Of a DNA stretch of 64,000 nt, positions 25,488 to 33,208 are shown in pieces. The DNA is from Candidatus Altimarinota bacterium (GTDB taxonomy: Bacteria > Patescibacteriota > Gracilibacteria > JAHISY01). Positions within the stretch are counted from its first letter, which is position 1; each line of letters starts with the position of its first letter. A program made the translations under genes and the position numbers. The stretch is from contig JAQVAZ010000001.1 of the NCBI GenBank assembly GCA_028690585.1, positions 129,964-193,963 on the forward strand, written 5' to 3'. The notes beneath the pieces were generated by a model. It was not told the DNA's origin. It was given only the letters and a program-made list of their open reading frames with translations, and searched no databases.

Positions 25488-25567
25488 CGTTCCGATTTCA
25501 TCGGAACTTCGAATGGCACGCCACTACTTCGAAGCTCGAAGAGCGAAGAAGTAAGCCATTTTTTTAT
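25488..25567 (+). terminator. palindromic repeats and terminator after tRNA-Thr
   Basis: Hairpin TTCCGAT-TTC-ATCGGAA, then AATGGC paired at a distance with GCCATT and seven T, enclosing TTCGAAGCTCGAA. A further palindrome, TCCTTCG...CGAAGAAGGA, fills 25602-25660. No gene is seen in 25483-25712. Confidence 0.6.
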
Positions 25568-25712
25568 ACTCTAGATTAATTTTGGCGATAAATAGAAGAA
25601 TGTCCTTCGAAGCTCTTGTTCTTCGTAGGTTTACCGAAGAACGAATTAGCGAAGAAGGACTAAGAAGTGTTTTAATCATTTTTGAATTCTAAAAATTAAT
25701 TAATGCTATTTC

Positions 25713-26786
25713 ATGCAAAATTCATCTACTTGTTTTAGAATTAAATTTGTTTCTAAATCCCCAAGCGTGAGTTTCAACTTAAAACTTCGCGTGAAACCTT
25801 CTTCGAAACTTCCTAAAGTTAAGTTAGAAGAAATCATCCTCAAAGCTTTGCGAGAAGTTTTGGATTGCGAGTGTGAAATTCTCGAGAATACGGAAGAGTT
25901 AGTGATGGATACGAAATTACTTCACAAAGAGTTGGATTCTTACGCGGAGAAACTAGAAGAAATTACAACCACTCTCACACTCGTTGCGAATGATTTCGAC
26001 ACTACGAATCCTTTTGCCAAGAAACTCATTGCGCTACGAAAGAAAAAAGCTTTTACACAGGAAGATGCGAATACGCTTTCCAAAGCGCAACGCATTGCTT
26101 CTCGCGCACCAATTCTTACGCGAATCAAGCGTTTCCTTGTGAAATTTCCTGAGGATAAGCGCTTCGATAAGTTGCGCTTCATGCAGGATCTCGTGAAGCA
26201 AAATCTACCTTTCCCTGAAGTTTTTGAGAAACCCGAGTTGGTAGATGCGGTTGCGCTGCAAGCGTTTGAAAATTACCGCAGCGAATACACCAAGCTTTAT
26301 CTCGAATTAATCGAGGAAAGAGAAAAGGCTACCCAGATTTTCTGGAAGCAACTTACTGATTTGAAGCAAAAACTTTTTACACTTACTTCTCTCGATAAAG
26401 TAGCGAAGCTGGGAAAACCACTCGCTACAAATTTTGCAGAAGAATTAGAAGATTTACTTTCTCGCTACAAATCATTGAATCTCACACTTACTGAGATGCG
26501 CAAAATCCTAAATCTCGAGCCAACTCTCAGCGGAATTACTTTCTTCTCGGCTTCCCCTACTCTGGAGTTTGAGAGTTTCACTGCGCGACTCGAAGCTGCG
26601 CTAGGCAGCAAACTCCTCGCTATCAAAGAGAAATCCATTTTGAAGATTCTCAGCAACTCCAAAGAAGCTTCTGTGAAAAAACTTGTAAGCTTACTTTCTC
26701 TCACGAGTTTAGAAAAAATTACTAAGCTTTTTACCCCGGTAACCGCCCCACGGATTATCGCGGAATTTACTAAACTCCTCCGCTAA
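25713..26786 (+). CDS. hypothetical helical protein, first gene of a two-component operon
   Basis: 357 residues, no family recognised. Almost entirely helical: a coiled segment near residues 60-95 (LLHKELDSYAEKLEEITTTLTL) and others around 195-230. No membrane segment. Its stop overlaps the response regulator start (TAATG), so the two are translated together. It could be the missing input module for the soluble kinase downstream, or its client; this is inference from position only. Confidence 0.5.
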   Translation: MQNSSTCFRIKFVSKSPSVSFNLKLRVKPSSKLPKVKLEEIILKALREVLDCECEILENTEELVMDTKLLHKELDSYAEKLEEITTTLTLVANDFDTTNPFAKKLIALRKKKAFTQEDANTLSKAQRIASRAPILTRIKRFLVKFPEDKRFDKLRFMQDLVKQNLPFPEVFEKPELVDAVALQAFENYRSEYTKLYLELIEEREKATQIFWKQLTDLKQKLFTLTSLDKVAKLGKPLATNFAEELEDLLSRYKSLNLTLTEMRKILNLEPTLSGITFFSASPTLEFESFTARLEAALGSKLLAIKEKSILKILSNSKEASVKKLVSLLSLTSLEKITKLFTPVTAPRIIAEFTKLLR

Positions 26787-27463
26787 TGCAAATCCTTGTT
26801 GCTGATGATGACCGCAAACTCAATGAGTTAATTTGTAGTGCTTTGCGTGATGCGCATCTTTCTCCTGAAGCTGCTTATTCACTCTCTGCTACACGCGATA
26901 AGATTCGCAGTAATAAATACGATTTGATTATCCTCGATTGGATTTTTGATAATGAAGCAGAAAGCGGTTTTGATTTAGCGAAGCAAATTGCTGAGGAATA
27001 TCCCAATCTCCCAATTCTCATGCTGACTGGCAAAAGCGTTTTGGTAGATAAAGTAAAAGCGCTAGACGCGGGAGTTGATGATTATCTTGTGAAACCTTTT
27101 TATCTACCCGAGTTGGTAGCGCGAGTGAAATCTCTGCTGCGCAGAAAACGCATAGGAGAAAAAATGCCAAACGAAATCGTAGCTGGAGAGCTGAGTCTCG
27201 ATACCAATTCTTATGAAGTAAAACTTGGAGGCAAACTACTCGATATCACTGGTAAAGAATTCCAAATTCTCCATCTCTTGATTCAGAATCAAGATCAAAT
27301 CGTTACACGCAGAGATTTGATTCGTAAAATCTGGGGAGAAGATTTCGACAGGCTGACTTCTAATACAGTTGATGTGCATATTCGCCGGATTCGCAGCAAA
27401 CTCGGGAAATACGGAGAGAAAATCAATACTCTCCGTGGAATCGGTTATCGCCTCGCGCCTTAA
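26786..27463 (+). CDS. OmpR-family response regulator
   Basis: 225 residues. Receiver domain with acidic pocket ADDD (residues 6-9), phospho-acceptor Asp 51 in LIILDWIFD, and the Lys in DDYLVKPF. Winged-helix output domain with VTRRDLIRKIWG and TVDVHIRRIRSKLG. The inserted acidic stretch DNEAESGF after Asp 51 is normal in length. DNA-binding transcription factor; partner of the kinase 9 bp downstream. Confidence 0.95.
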   Translation: MQILVADDDRKLNELICSALRDAHLSPEAAYSLSATRDKIRSNKYDLIILDWIFDNEAESGFDLAKQIAEEYPNLPILMLTGKSVLVDKVKALDAGVDDYLVKPFYLPELVARVKSLLRRKRIGEKMPNEIVAGELSLDTNSYEVKLGGKLLDITGKEFQILHLLIQNQDQIVTRRDLIRKIWGEDFDRLTSNTVDVHIRRIRSKLGKYGEKINTLRGIGYRLAP

Positions 27464-27472
27464 ATCAGAAGC

Positions 27473-28240
27473 TTGCCCAAACGCTACCTCCAATCTCTCG
27501 CTGCGCTTACAGAAAAACTCACCACTTTGGCCGAGAAACATCAGCAGCAGATTTTTGAGAATGCGCAGCTGAATTACCAAATCCGCCAAGCGGAGGCGCA
27601 GCGTGTGGAAGAATTAGCTAGCTTCGCGCATGAGTTGAAGAAACCACTCACGGTTATCCGCAGCTTGCTTTATCGTTGCAGTAAAAAAGCTTCGCAAGAA
27701 TTAATTCTCCAAACCGCAGAGGAAATCGATAATGAAATCACTCGCGCAGTGAGGATGCTAGATAATATTCTCACTCTCGCTAGATTGGAATTAATCGAAA
27801 CAAGTAAGTTTGAATCGGTTTCTCTTTCGGAAATCGCGCAAGCCGCTTTTGACCAGCAGCAAACAAATTTCCCGCAACACACTTGGAAAGCCAGCATCAC
27901 TCCCAACCTCCGCTTAGTTGCGAATGCGGAAGCTATCTTCGCAATCTGCGAAAACCTCCTCGAAAACGCTGGTAAACATTCTTCCGCTACTAGCAAAATC
28001 ATTCTCACTGTGAAGAAGAATCCCAAATTCGCTACTATCGTTGTGAAAGATACTGGAGTCGGCATTCCTAAATCTATCCAGAAAAATATCACGCAACCTT
28101 TTTTTCATCGCAGCGCCGCGAGTGGTTTTGGTTTGGGATTGGCAGTAGTCACTCGCGCAGTCAGTAAACTCGGAGGCGAATTACGCTTCACGAGTAAACC
28201 GAAGCAAGGCAGCACTTTTACAGTGAAGTTTCCGAGATAG
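27473..28240 (+). CDS. soluble sensor histidine kinase
   Basis: 255 residues, TTG start. It has no membrane segment and no sensor domain: a short coiled coil (residues 5-45) leads into the H-box FAHELKKPLT with His 53, then N-box ENLLENAGKHS, G1 VKDTGVGIP and G2 GFGLGLAV. The signal must come from a partner protein or the cytoplasm. The operon partner at 25713 is the natural candidate. Confidence 0.9.
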   Translation: MPKRYLQSLAALTEKLTTLAEKHQQQIFENAQLNYQIRQAEAQRVEELASFAHELKKPLTVIRSLLYRCSKKASQELILQTAEEIDNEITRAVRMLDNILTLARLELIETSKFESVSLSEIAQAAFDQQQTNFPQHTWKASITPNLRLVANAEAIFAICENLLENAGKHSSATSKIILTVKKNPKFATIVVKDTGVGIPKSIQKNITQPFFHRSAASGFGLGLAVVTRAVSKLGGELRFTSKPKQGSTFTVKFPR

Positions 28241-28245
28241 AAAAA

Positions 28246-28325
28246 TTTGTCACTGCGAGTGAAACGAAGCAGCCTCGTTGGAATTAGTCTGGGATTACTT
28301 CGGGCTTCGCCCTCGCAATGACAAT
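28246..28325. repeat. GTCACTGCGAGTGAAACG repeat
   Basis: The element runs TCACTGCGAG-TGAAACGAAGC and ends ACTTCGGGCTTCGCCCTCGCAATGACA, so its two ends are inverted (TCATTGCGAG type). It separates the convergent kinase and SprT genes. Confidence 0.65.
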
Positions 28326-28330
28326 ATTTT

Positions 28331-28789
28331 TTAATTCGCAGTGAAATCAATCCGAAACTCTTCAGAGTATTTTCCGCGATTGTATTTCCGACAACATTCA
28401 CTACAAGCCACTCTCCGCTTCCGCGCAGCCTGAAAACTTTTCTGACAATTTCGACAAACCGCAGTATATTTACCACTCGGAATAATCACCTCGCTGTGTG
28501 AGTAGCAGCGCTGCGGCTTGCAACCCAACTCTACCATCTGTGCTTTCCAAACTTTATCGTGGTTGTGAGATTTACCGACTAAGGCATGCGCGATTTCATG
28601 CAGAATCGTATTCTTCACCACCGCTTCAGGATTTAATTCAGTAAGATAGCGTGAGAGACTGATAGTCTTGCGATGGAAACTACAGCAACCAAATCTCCGC
28701 TTCGCAAAATCAAACCGAAATTCCCAATCATCAAGCTTGTGATTCTTGAGAAGTTTCACTGCGAGATTTTCGGCTTGGAGGAGATTCAC
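28331..28789 (-). CDS. SprT-like zinc metalloprotease
   Basis: 152 residues, GTG start. HEIAHAL (64-70) is the zinc protease motif, with a third His about ten residues later (GKSHNHDKVW). A C-terminal zinc ribbon has CRNCQKSF and CSECCRKY. SprT/SPRTN-like proteins degrade proteins crosslinked to DNA in other organisms; in bacteria the role is less clear. Confidence 0.82.
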   Translation of the reverse strand: MNLLQAENLAVKLLKNHKLDDWEFRFDFAKRRFGCCSFHRKTISLSRYLTELNPEAVVKNTILHEIAHALVGKSHNHDKVWKAQMVELGCKPQRCYSHSEVIIPSGKYTAVCRNCQKSFQAARKRRVACSECCRKYNRGKYSEEFRIDFTAN

Positions 28790-28872
28790 ACTCGCGAAAC
28801 TTTAACATAAGATTAAACTATTGATATCTAAAATTTTGAGGTATCAAAATTAAAAGTTAGAATCGAATAAAT

Positions 28873-29655
28873 ATGGATAAAGATACAATGCTTCAGATAT
28901 TAAACCAATCTTTAGCGAATCAATATAAAAGCCAATCGCAGAAGATTAGGGTTTTGAGTGAGGCTTGGGTTAAAGATAAAATCTTTTGTCCAAACTGCGG
29001 GAATCCACTGAATGATTATCCGAATAACCAACCAGTAGCAGATTTTTTCTGCAAAAATTGTAGTGAGGATTATGAGTTAAAAAGTAAGAAAAATGGAGTT
29101 GGCAAAAAAATCGTAGATGGAGAATATCAAACAATGCTTCGACGATTACAAAGCGCCAACAATCCTAATTTTTTCTTTCTTAATTACGATTCTCGTAACT
29201 ATGAAATTTTCAATTTTGTGGTTATCCCAAAGCATTTTTTCACTCCCAGTATTATAGAAAAAAGAAAACCATTATCAGAAAAAGCAGTAAGGAGTGGTTG
29301 GGTTGGCTGCAATATTTTGCTTCAAGGCATCCCTCAAAGTGGAAAAATTTTTTATATCAAAGACGGAAAGACGCTACCGAAAAGTAATGTTTTAGAGAAT
29401 TGGAATAAAACCCTATTCCTTAGGGAATCGCCAAAAATGGATTTGAGAGGTTGGATTTTAGACACTATGAATTGCATAGATAGATTAAATAAGCGGGAAT
29501 TCACACTTGATGAAGTCTATGCGTTTGAAGAAGAGTTGAAGAAAAAACATCCCGATAACAACTATGTTAAAGATAAGATTCGTCAGCAACTACAATTTCT
29601 GAGAGACAAAGGATATCTCGAATTTACAAGTCGAGGAAAATATCGACTAACTTAA
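28873..29655 (+). CDS. DpnI-type restriction endonuclease
   Basis: 260 residues, aligning along the whole length with DpnI from memory. N-terminal PD-(D/E)xK domain: VADFFCKNCSEDYELKSKK with Asp 57, Glu 68 and Lys 70 as active site; zinc ligands CPNCGN (39, 42) and CKNC (60, 63). NNPNFFFLNYDSRNYEIFNFVVIPKHFFTP and GWVGCNI are family motifs. The C-terminal winged helix (DKIRQQLQFLRDKGYLEFTSRGKYR) reads methylated DNA. DpnI cuts GATC only when adenine-methylated, so it works as defence in a host without Dam methylation. No methylase is adjacent. Confidence 0.92.
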   Translation: MDKDTMLQILNQSLANQYKSQSQKIRVLSEAWVKDKIFCPNCGNPLNDYPNNQPVADFFCKNCSEDYELKSKKNGVGKKIVDGEYQTMLRRLQSANNPNFFFLNYDSRNYEIFNFVVIPKHFFTPSIIEKRKPLSEKAVRSGWVGCNILLQGIPQSGKIFYIKDGKTLPKSNVLENWNKTLFLRESPKMDLRGWILDTMNCIDRLNKREFTLDEVYAFEEELKKKHPDNNYVKDKIRQQLQFLRDKGYLEFTSRGKYRLT

Positions 29656-29659
29656 AGTT

Positions 29660-29839
29660 ATGAATTACAAAATCCTTCAAGCTCAATACGACAAAATATA
29701 TTCTTATTTTAAAACAACTTGTGAGTCATTTGATTCGCTAGAGTGGGATGGGAAAATACTAGAAGTTGTGAATAAAAATAAAATCATCGAGACCTATAAA
29801 TACGGCGAGTTAAAGAGACTTAATGTATTTAAAGTTTAA
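29660..29839 (+). CDS. small hypothetical protein downstream of the DpnI gene
   Basis: 59 residues: MNYKILQAQYDKIYSYF near the start, KIIETYKYGELKRLNVF at the end. It follows the DpnI-type gene by 4 bp and ends before the nuclease gene, so it is in the same operon. AT-rich codons match the DpnI-type gene, suggesting they were acquired together. No domain is recognised; a regulator or accessory of the restriction enzyme is possible. Confidence 0.5.
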   Translation: MNYKILQAQYDKIYSYFKTTCESFDSLEWDGKILEVVNKNKIIETYKYGELKRLNVFKV

Positions 29840-29854
29840 GTTTAATTTTCTCTT

Positions 29855-30454
29855 ATGTTTTCTCGCTTCATCATCCCCGCCTCTCTCCTCGCCGCCATCG
29901 GCCTCGGCATCGGTGGGAATTGGGTTTACTCTTATCAGAAAATCGCAGCTTATAAGACTGAGATTCTGCATTTGCAGGAGTTTTGTCAGAGTGTGGCGCT
30001 GACTCCGACTTTTGCCACCGTGAGAGAAGTGAGAGATGGCGATACTTTTTACACTACTAGCAAAGCAGCGGTGAGACTGATTGGCAGCGATTCACCAGAG
30101 ATTTGCAAAACAGATTCCAAGGGTAATCTCAAAGAAGCAGGCTGCGTCGATGAGGCTGGCGCGAAAGCTGCGACAGCCTTTCTGAAGAAACTTATCGAAG
30201 GGGAAGAAGTCGTCTTAGTCGGAGACTCGGTTTATGGTGATGAAGATTTTTTCAATCGGAAGCTACGCTATGTGTATATCGGAGACACGATGGTAGACAT
30301 GGCGATGGTAAGCAAAGGTTATGCGCCAGTTTATTCTGAGCTAAAAAAGACAGCGAAGTTTTACGATACTTTGAAGAAAGCCGAAGCAACCGCAAAAGAA
30401 AAGAAACTCGGAATCTGGGGAGATGGCAGCGCGGAAAAGCTGGGATTGCAATAA
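29855..30454 (+). CDS. thermonuclease-family secreted nuclease
   Basis: 199 residues. An N-terminal hydrophobic segment (FIIPASLLAAIGLGIGGNWVY) anchors or exports it. The SNase fold shows VRDGDTF, VRLIGSDSPEICK with catalytic Arg and Glu, and NRKLRYVYIGDTMVDMAMVSKGYA. Extracellular DNA/RNA degradation is likely, perhaps for nucleotide scavenging. GC content is back to the genome norm, unlike the two genes before. Confidence 0.85.
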   Translation: MFSRFIIPASLLAAIGLGIGGNWVYSYQKIAAYKTEILHLQEFCQSVALTPTFATVREVRDGDTFYTTSKAAVRLIGSDSPEICKTDSKGNLKEAGCVDEAGAKAATAFLKKLIEGEEVVLVGDSVYGDEDFFNRKLRYVYIGDTMVDMAMVSKGYAPVYSELKKTAKFYDTLKKAEATAKEKKLGIWGDGSAEKLGLQ

Positions 30455-30541
30455 GACATTAAAACGCTTTATCCCAAGGCTATCACTACGCTGTTGCCTT
30501 TTTGGGATTGGGTATAAACTTAAATCTCACCAATTTTTTAC

Positions 30542-30850
30542 ATGCTACAAACTCCAGAAAATTTAGGTGGAGGTAGTGAAGTGGTATCAACCGAAGCGCA
30601 AGTTTTGAGAAAAGCGCTTATGCGAATTCTGGCACCAAGTATGGAAAGAGAATTTCGCTTAGAAGATTTAAGAAGAAGAATTCAGGAGGAAATCGGAAAT
30701 ATAGCAGTGATACTTGAAATCACACCAGAAAAAGCAAAACAACTTTTAGATGAGGAATTAAAAAAAGAAGATGTTGATTTAAACCCTCCACCAGATAGAG
30801 GTTTTAGTGGTGTTGGCTGGAAACATTGGAATAACCAACAAACCAGCTAA
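30542..30850 (+). CDS. hypothetical protein
   Basis: 102 residues, no family recognised. A charged helical centre (ALMRILAPSMEREFRLEDLRRRIQEE, ITPEKAKQLLDEELKKEDV) is followed by a Pro/Gly tail. It stands alone, convergent with purE (2-bp gap). An inverted repeat ATCCCAA...TTGGGAT at 30471-30508 precedes it. Confidence 0.4.
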   Translation: MLQTPENLGGGSEVVSTEAQVLRKALMRILAPSMEREFRLEDLRRRIQEEIGNIAVILEITPEKAKQLLDEELKKEDVDLNPPPDRGFSGVGWKHWNNQQTS

Positions 30851-30852
30851 GA

Positions 30853-31239
30853 TTAATTTTTTAAAATCCTCGCCACTGCTTCAGCGCAATTACCTGTATC
30901 GAGGATAGTCAAGACGGGAGTCTTGCTTGGCATCTGAAGTGTGGAGTGAATATTCACGAGGTAATCTTGCTTGTCTTTGAAGGGTGGGCAAGCAATCACA
31001 GGTTTGGTGGAATTCGCTGCGACTACTCCACTCAATGCATTACTGCGGCCTGCGATGGTGATGTAAACCAACTTCCCTGCCTTTTCATTTTTCTCCAGCA
31101 AAGCCAAAACTTCGCGAGTGTTTTTATGCGCGGAAGCGACATTGATTTCGAAAGGAATTTTGAGTTTCTTTAACTCTTTCGTAATTTTGGCAGCATGCGG
31201 TTTGTCGACTTCGCTACCGAGAATGAAAACTGCTTTCAT
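30853..31239 (-). CDS. purE: class II PurE-like AIR carboxylase
   Basis: 128 residues. ILGSEVDKPHAAKITKEL and NVASAHKNTREVL match PurE, but the active-site region reads AGRSNALSGVVAANSTKPVIACPPF, the pattern of class II PurE found in animal PAICS and some microbes, not the class I AGAGGAAHLPGM motif. Class II uses CO2 directly and needs no PurK. purC lies about 550 bp upstream on the same strand, with a toxin-antitoxin pair between. Confidence 0.85.
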   Translation of the reverse strand: MKAVFILGSEVDKPHAAKITKELKKLKIPFEINVASAHKNTREVLALLEKNEKAGKLVYITIAGRSNALSGVVAANSTKPVIACPPFKDKQDYLVNIHSTLQMPSKTPVLTILDTGNCAEAVARILKN

Positions 31240-31302
31240 GGGAGAAGGAATAAAGAATAAGGAATAAGGAATGGTGGAATATGGATTTTCTGTGAAATGA
31301 TT

Positions 31303-31626
31303 TTAACAAATAAAACTCTCGTAATTAGTTTTACTTGGTTTGATATAAAAAATAGCTTTTTCTTTTTTGAGTTTATCGACTTGGAAATAAATCACATAAC
31401 TGCCTCCTACGATTGGATAAAAATAAAAACCAGCTTCTGCTATTCTGGTCGAATACGGTATCAAGCCTAGAAAATAGGGATTTTTTAGATCTTGGATTCC
31501 TTTTAGAATTAACTTTAAAACATATCTGGCCTCTGCCTCTGAATCAGAAAAAGCAAGAATGCTTGCTTCAATAGCTTCTAAATCTTGCTTCGCAGATTCA
31601 CGAAGGGAAAGCTTATATTCCTGCAT
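31303..31626 (-). CDS. RelE/ParE-type toxin
   Basis: 107 residues with the compact RelE/ParE fold: KLSLRESAKQDLEAIEASILAFSD, then a beta sheet with GFYFYPIVGGSYVIYFQVDKLKKEKAIFYI. Toxins of this family cleave mRNA or inhibit gyrase. The antitoxin-like gene ends 7 bp upstream, the usual order. AT-rich. Confidence 0.7.
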   Translation of the reverse strand: MQEYKLSLRESAKQDLEAIEASILAFSDSEAEARYVLKLILKGIQDLKNPYFLGLIPYSTRIAEAGFYFYPIVGGSYVIYFQVDKLKKEKAIFYIKPSKTNYESFIC

Positions 31627-31633
31627 GTATTTT

Positions 31634-31780
31634 TTAAATTTTAAATCGCTTCTTCATCCAAGCGATAAAGGTTTTCTCGGAAATCTTCTTATCGTTTTTT
31701 CTACTCATAAGAATTTGGAAATCTTTCTCCTCTTCAGTGAGTATTTTGCGAGACTCGGAGGCAGGAATAGCTGTTTGCAT
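31634..31780 (-). CDS. small antitoxin-like protein
   Basis: 48 residues: MQTAIPASESRKILTEEE ... KTFIAWMKKRF. It lies immediately before the RelE/ParE-type toxin on the same strand. The acidic N-terminus and short size fit an antitoxin, though no DNA-binding motif is clear. Confidence 0.5.
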   Translation of the reverse strand: MQTAIPASESRKILTEEEKDFQILMSRKNDKKISEKTFIAWMKKRFKI

Positions 31781-31792
31781 TGCAAGTTGATT

Positions 31793-32809
31793 TTAGTTTT
31801 GTGGGAAGTATTTAGCAAGATTCTGTTTGATTCTTTCTTTCGGAGAAACTCCTAACTCTGGTAATTCAAACGCTTTGCCAGTCACAGTCTCAAAGAGATT
31901 TATATATTTTCCGCTGAATTCTACCAAGACATCGCGAGGAATCTCAGGAATCTTATCTTCGTAAGGATTGCATCTCTCACGAATCCACAGTCGGAGGAAT
32001 TCTTTATCAAGAGATTCTGGCTCGGCTCCCCCACTCATTCTCTCCTCGTAAGATTTCGCTACCCAGTAGCGGGAAGAATCGGGAGTATGAATCTCATCTG
32101 CGAGAGTGATGATTCCATTTTCATCCAAACCGAATTCGTATTTCGTATCTACAAGAATCAAACCATTCTTTGCCGCGATTTCTTTGCCTCGCGCGAAAAG
32201 CCTGAGGGAAATATCTGCTAATTCTTCCCACTGGGATTTGGAAACTAAATTATTCTCAATCAAATACTCAGGCGCAACAGAAATATCATGACTACCATCG
32301 CTTGGTTTCGTAGAGGGAGTGAGAATTGTTTCTGGAAGTTTCTGATTCTTCACCAAACCTTCTGGTAATTTATTCCCACAGAATTCTCTCTCACCTTTGC
32401 TGTATGCAGTGTAAACCGAAGTATCGGTGCTGCCTGTGAGGTAATCCCTCACCACCATTTCCAGCGGAAGCATTTTGAGTTTTCTACCCACCACCACATT
32501 TGGATCTGGATACTCCACCACATGATTCGCGCAAATATCTTTTGTATTCTCAAACCAGAAGCGCGCAACTTGCGTAAGCACTTGGCCCTTGAATGGAACT
32601 GCAGCCAAAACCACATCGAAAGCGGATTGCCTATCGGTAGAGATGAGAATTCTCGTAGCAATCGGAGGTAAACCAGCCTTCGCTGAAGCTTCGGCTGGCA
32701 AGTCATAATTCTCTCTGACTTTCCCTTTGTAATAATTCGGCAACTCAGGGAAATGCGCTTCCACTAAGCAGTTATCGATTTGGGAGGCGATAATTTTTGG
32801 ATCAATCAT
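31793..32809 (-). CDS. purC: SAICAR synthase with a repeat-encoded insert
   Basis: 338 residues, the longer PurC type. KGKVRENYDL, STDRQSAFDV, MLPLEMVVRDYLTGS, TPSTKPSDGSHD and VDTKYEFG are the ATP and CAIR-binding motifs. It makes SAICAR in purine synthesis; PurA at 46930 acts later. Residues 37-50 (PAEASAKAGLPPIA) are extra relative to the family and come from a palindromic repeat in frame, in the loop after the first beta hairpin. The enzyme otherwise looks intact. Confidence 0.94.
   Translation of the reverse strand: MIDPKIIASQIDNCLVEAHFPELPNYYKGKVRENYDLPAEASAKAGLPPIATRILISTDRQSAFDVVLAAVPFKGQVLTQVARFWFENTKDICANHVVEYPDPNVVVGRKLKMLPLEMVVRDYLTGSTDTSVYTAYSKGEREFCGNKLPEGLVKNQKLPETILTPSTKPSDGSHDISVAPEYLIENNLVSKSQWEELADISLRLFARGKEIAAKNGLILVDTKYEFGLDENGIITLADEIHTPDSSRYWVAKSYEERMSGGAEPESLDKEFLRLWIRERCNPYEDKIPEIPRDVLVEFSGKYINLFETVTGKAFELPELGVSPKERIKQNLAKYFPQN
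32673..32698. repeat. palindromic repeat inserted in purC
   Basis: CCAGCCTTCGCTGAAGCTTC followed by GGCTGG; on the purC strand it encodes PAEASAKAG. It shares the core GCTTCAGCGAA with the insert at 40616. Confidence 0.85.
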
Positions 32810-33035
32810 GTAGGGATTTTAACATTTCTGCCAAGCGGATTCTCACTCCTGCCTTATGTAAGTAAAACCAGATTATCCCTAATTTAAATTTTTTCACGAT
32901 ATCTTTAGCCAACACTAATTCCTCTTCTTCTCCTTCTGCACGAAACATAATCCAATCAATCGCATCGCGTGTTTGCGCAACGAAAAATTCAGTTGGCGCA
33001 GTGATTTCGATTCCTTTGAAAGTTTCTTGATGCAT
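32802..33035 (-). CDS. hypothetical protein upstream of purC
   Basis: 77 residues: TAPTEFFVAQTRDAIDWIMFRAEGEEEELVLAKDIVKKFKLGIIWFYLHKAG. It overlaps the purC start by 8 bp, so it is co-translated. No known domain; no signal peptide. Confidence 0.5.
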   Translation of the reverse strand: MHQETFKGIEITAPTEFFVAQTRDAIDWIMFRAEGEEEELVLAKDIVKKFKLGIIWFYLHKAGVRIRLAEMLKSLHD

Positions 33036-33119
33036 CTACTGAAATTTGGAGATGCTATACTTTAATATAAAAATAGAATTTGTAAATAGAGGTAAAGCTA
33101 GATTTTCACGAAGATTTAA

Positions 33120-33149
33120 TTGATTTTTAAGTGACTCTTGAGTTATAAT
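33120..33149 (+). promoter_or_regulatory. nusA promoter
   Basis: TTGATT (33120-33125), 18 nt, TATAAT (33144-33149). Confidence 0.6.
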
Positions 33150-33163
33150 CTCACCAACTTACC

Positions 33164-33190
33164 AACCTCAAGAGTTTTACTCTGGGGGTT
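33164..33190 (+). promoter_or_regulatory. leader hairpin of nusA
   Basis: AACCTCAAGAG pairs with CTCTGGGGGTT around loop TTTTA (10 of 11 pairs), ending 18 nt before the ATG. It could regulate nusA translation or transcription, as NusA is often self-controlled. Confidence 0.4.
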
Positions 33191-33208
33191 ATTCTTAAGA
33201 AACCACTT

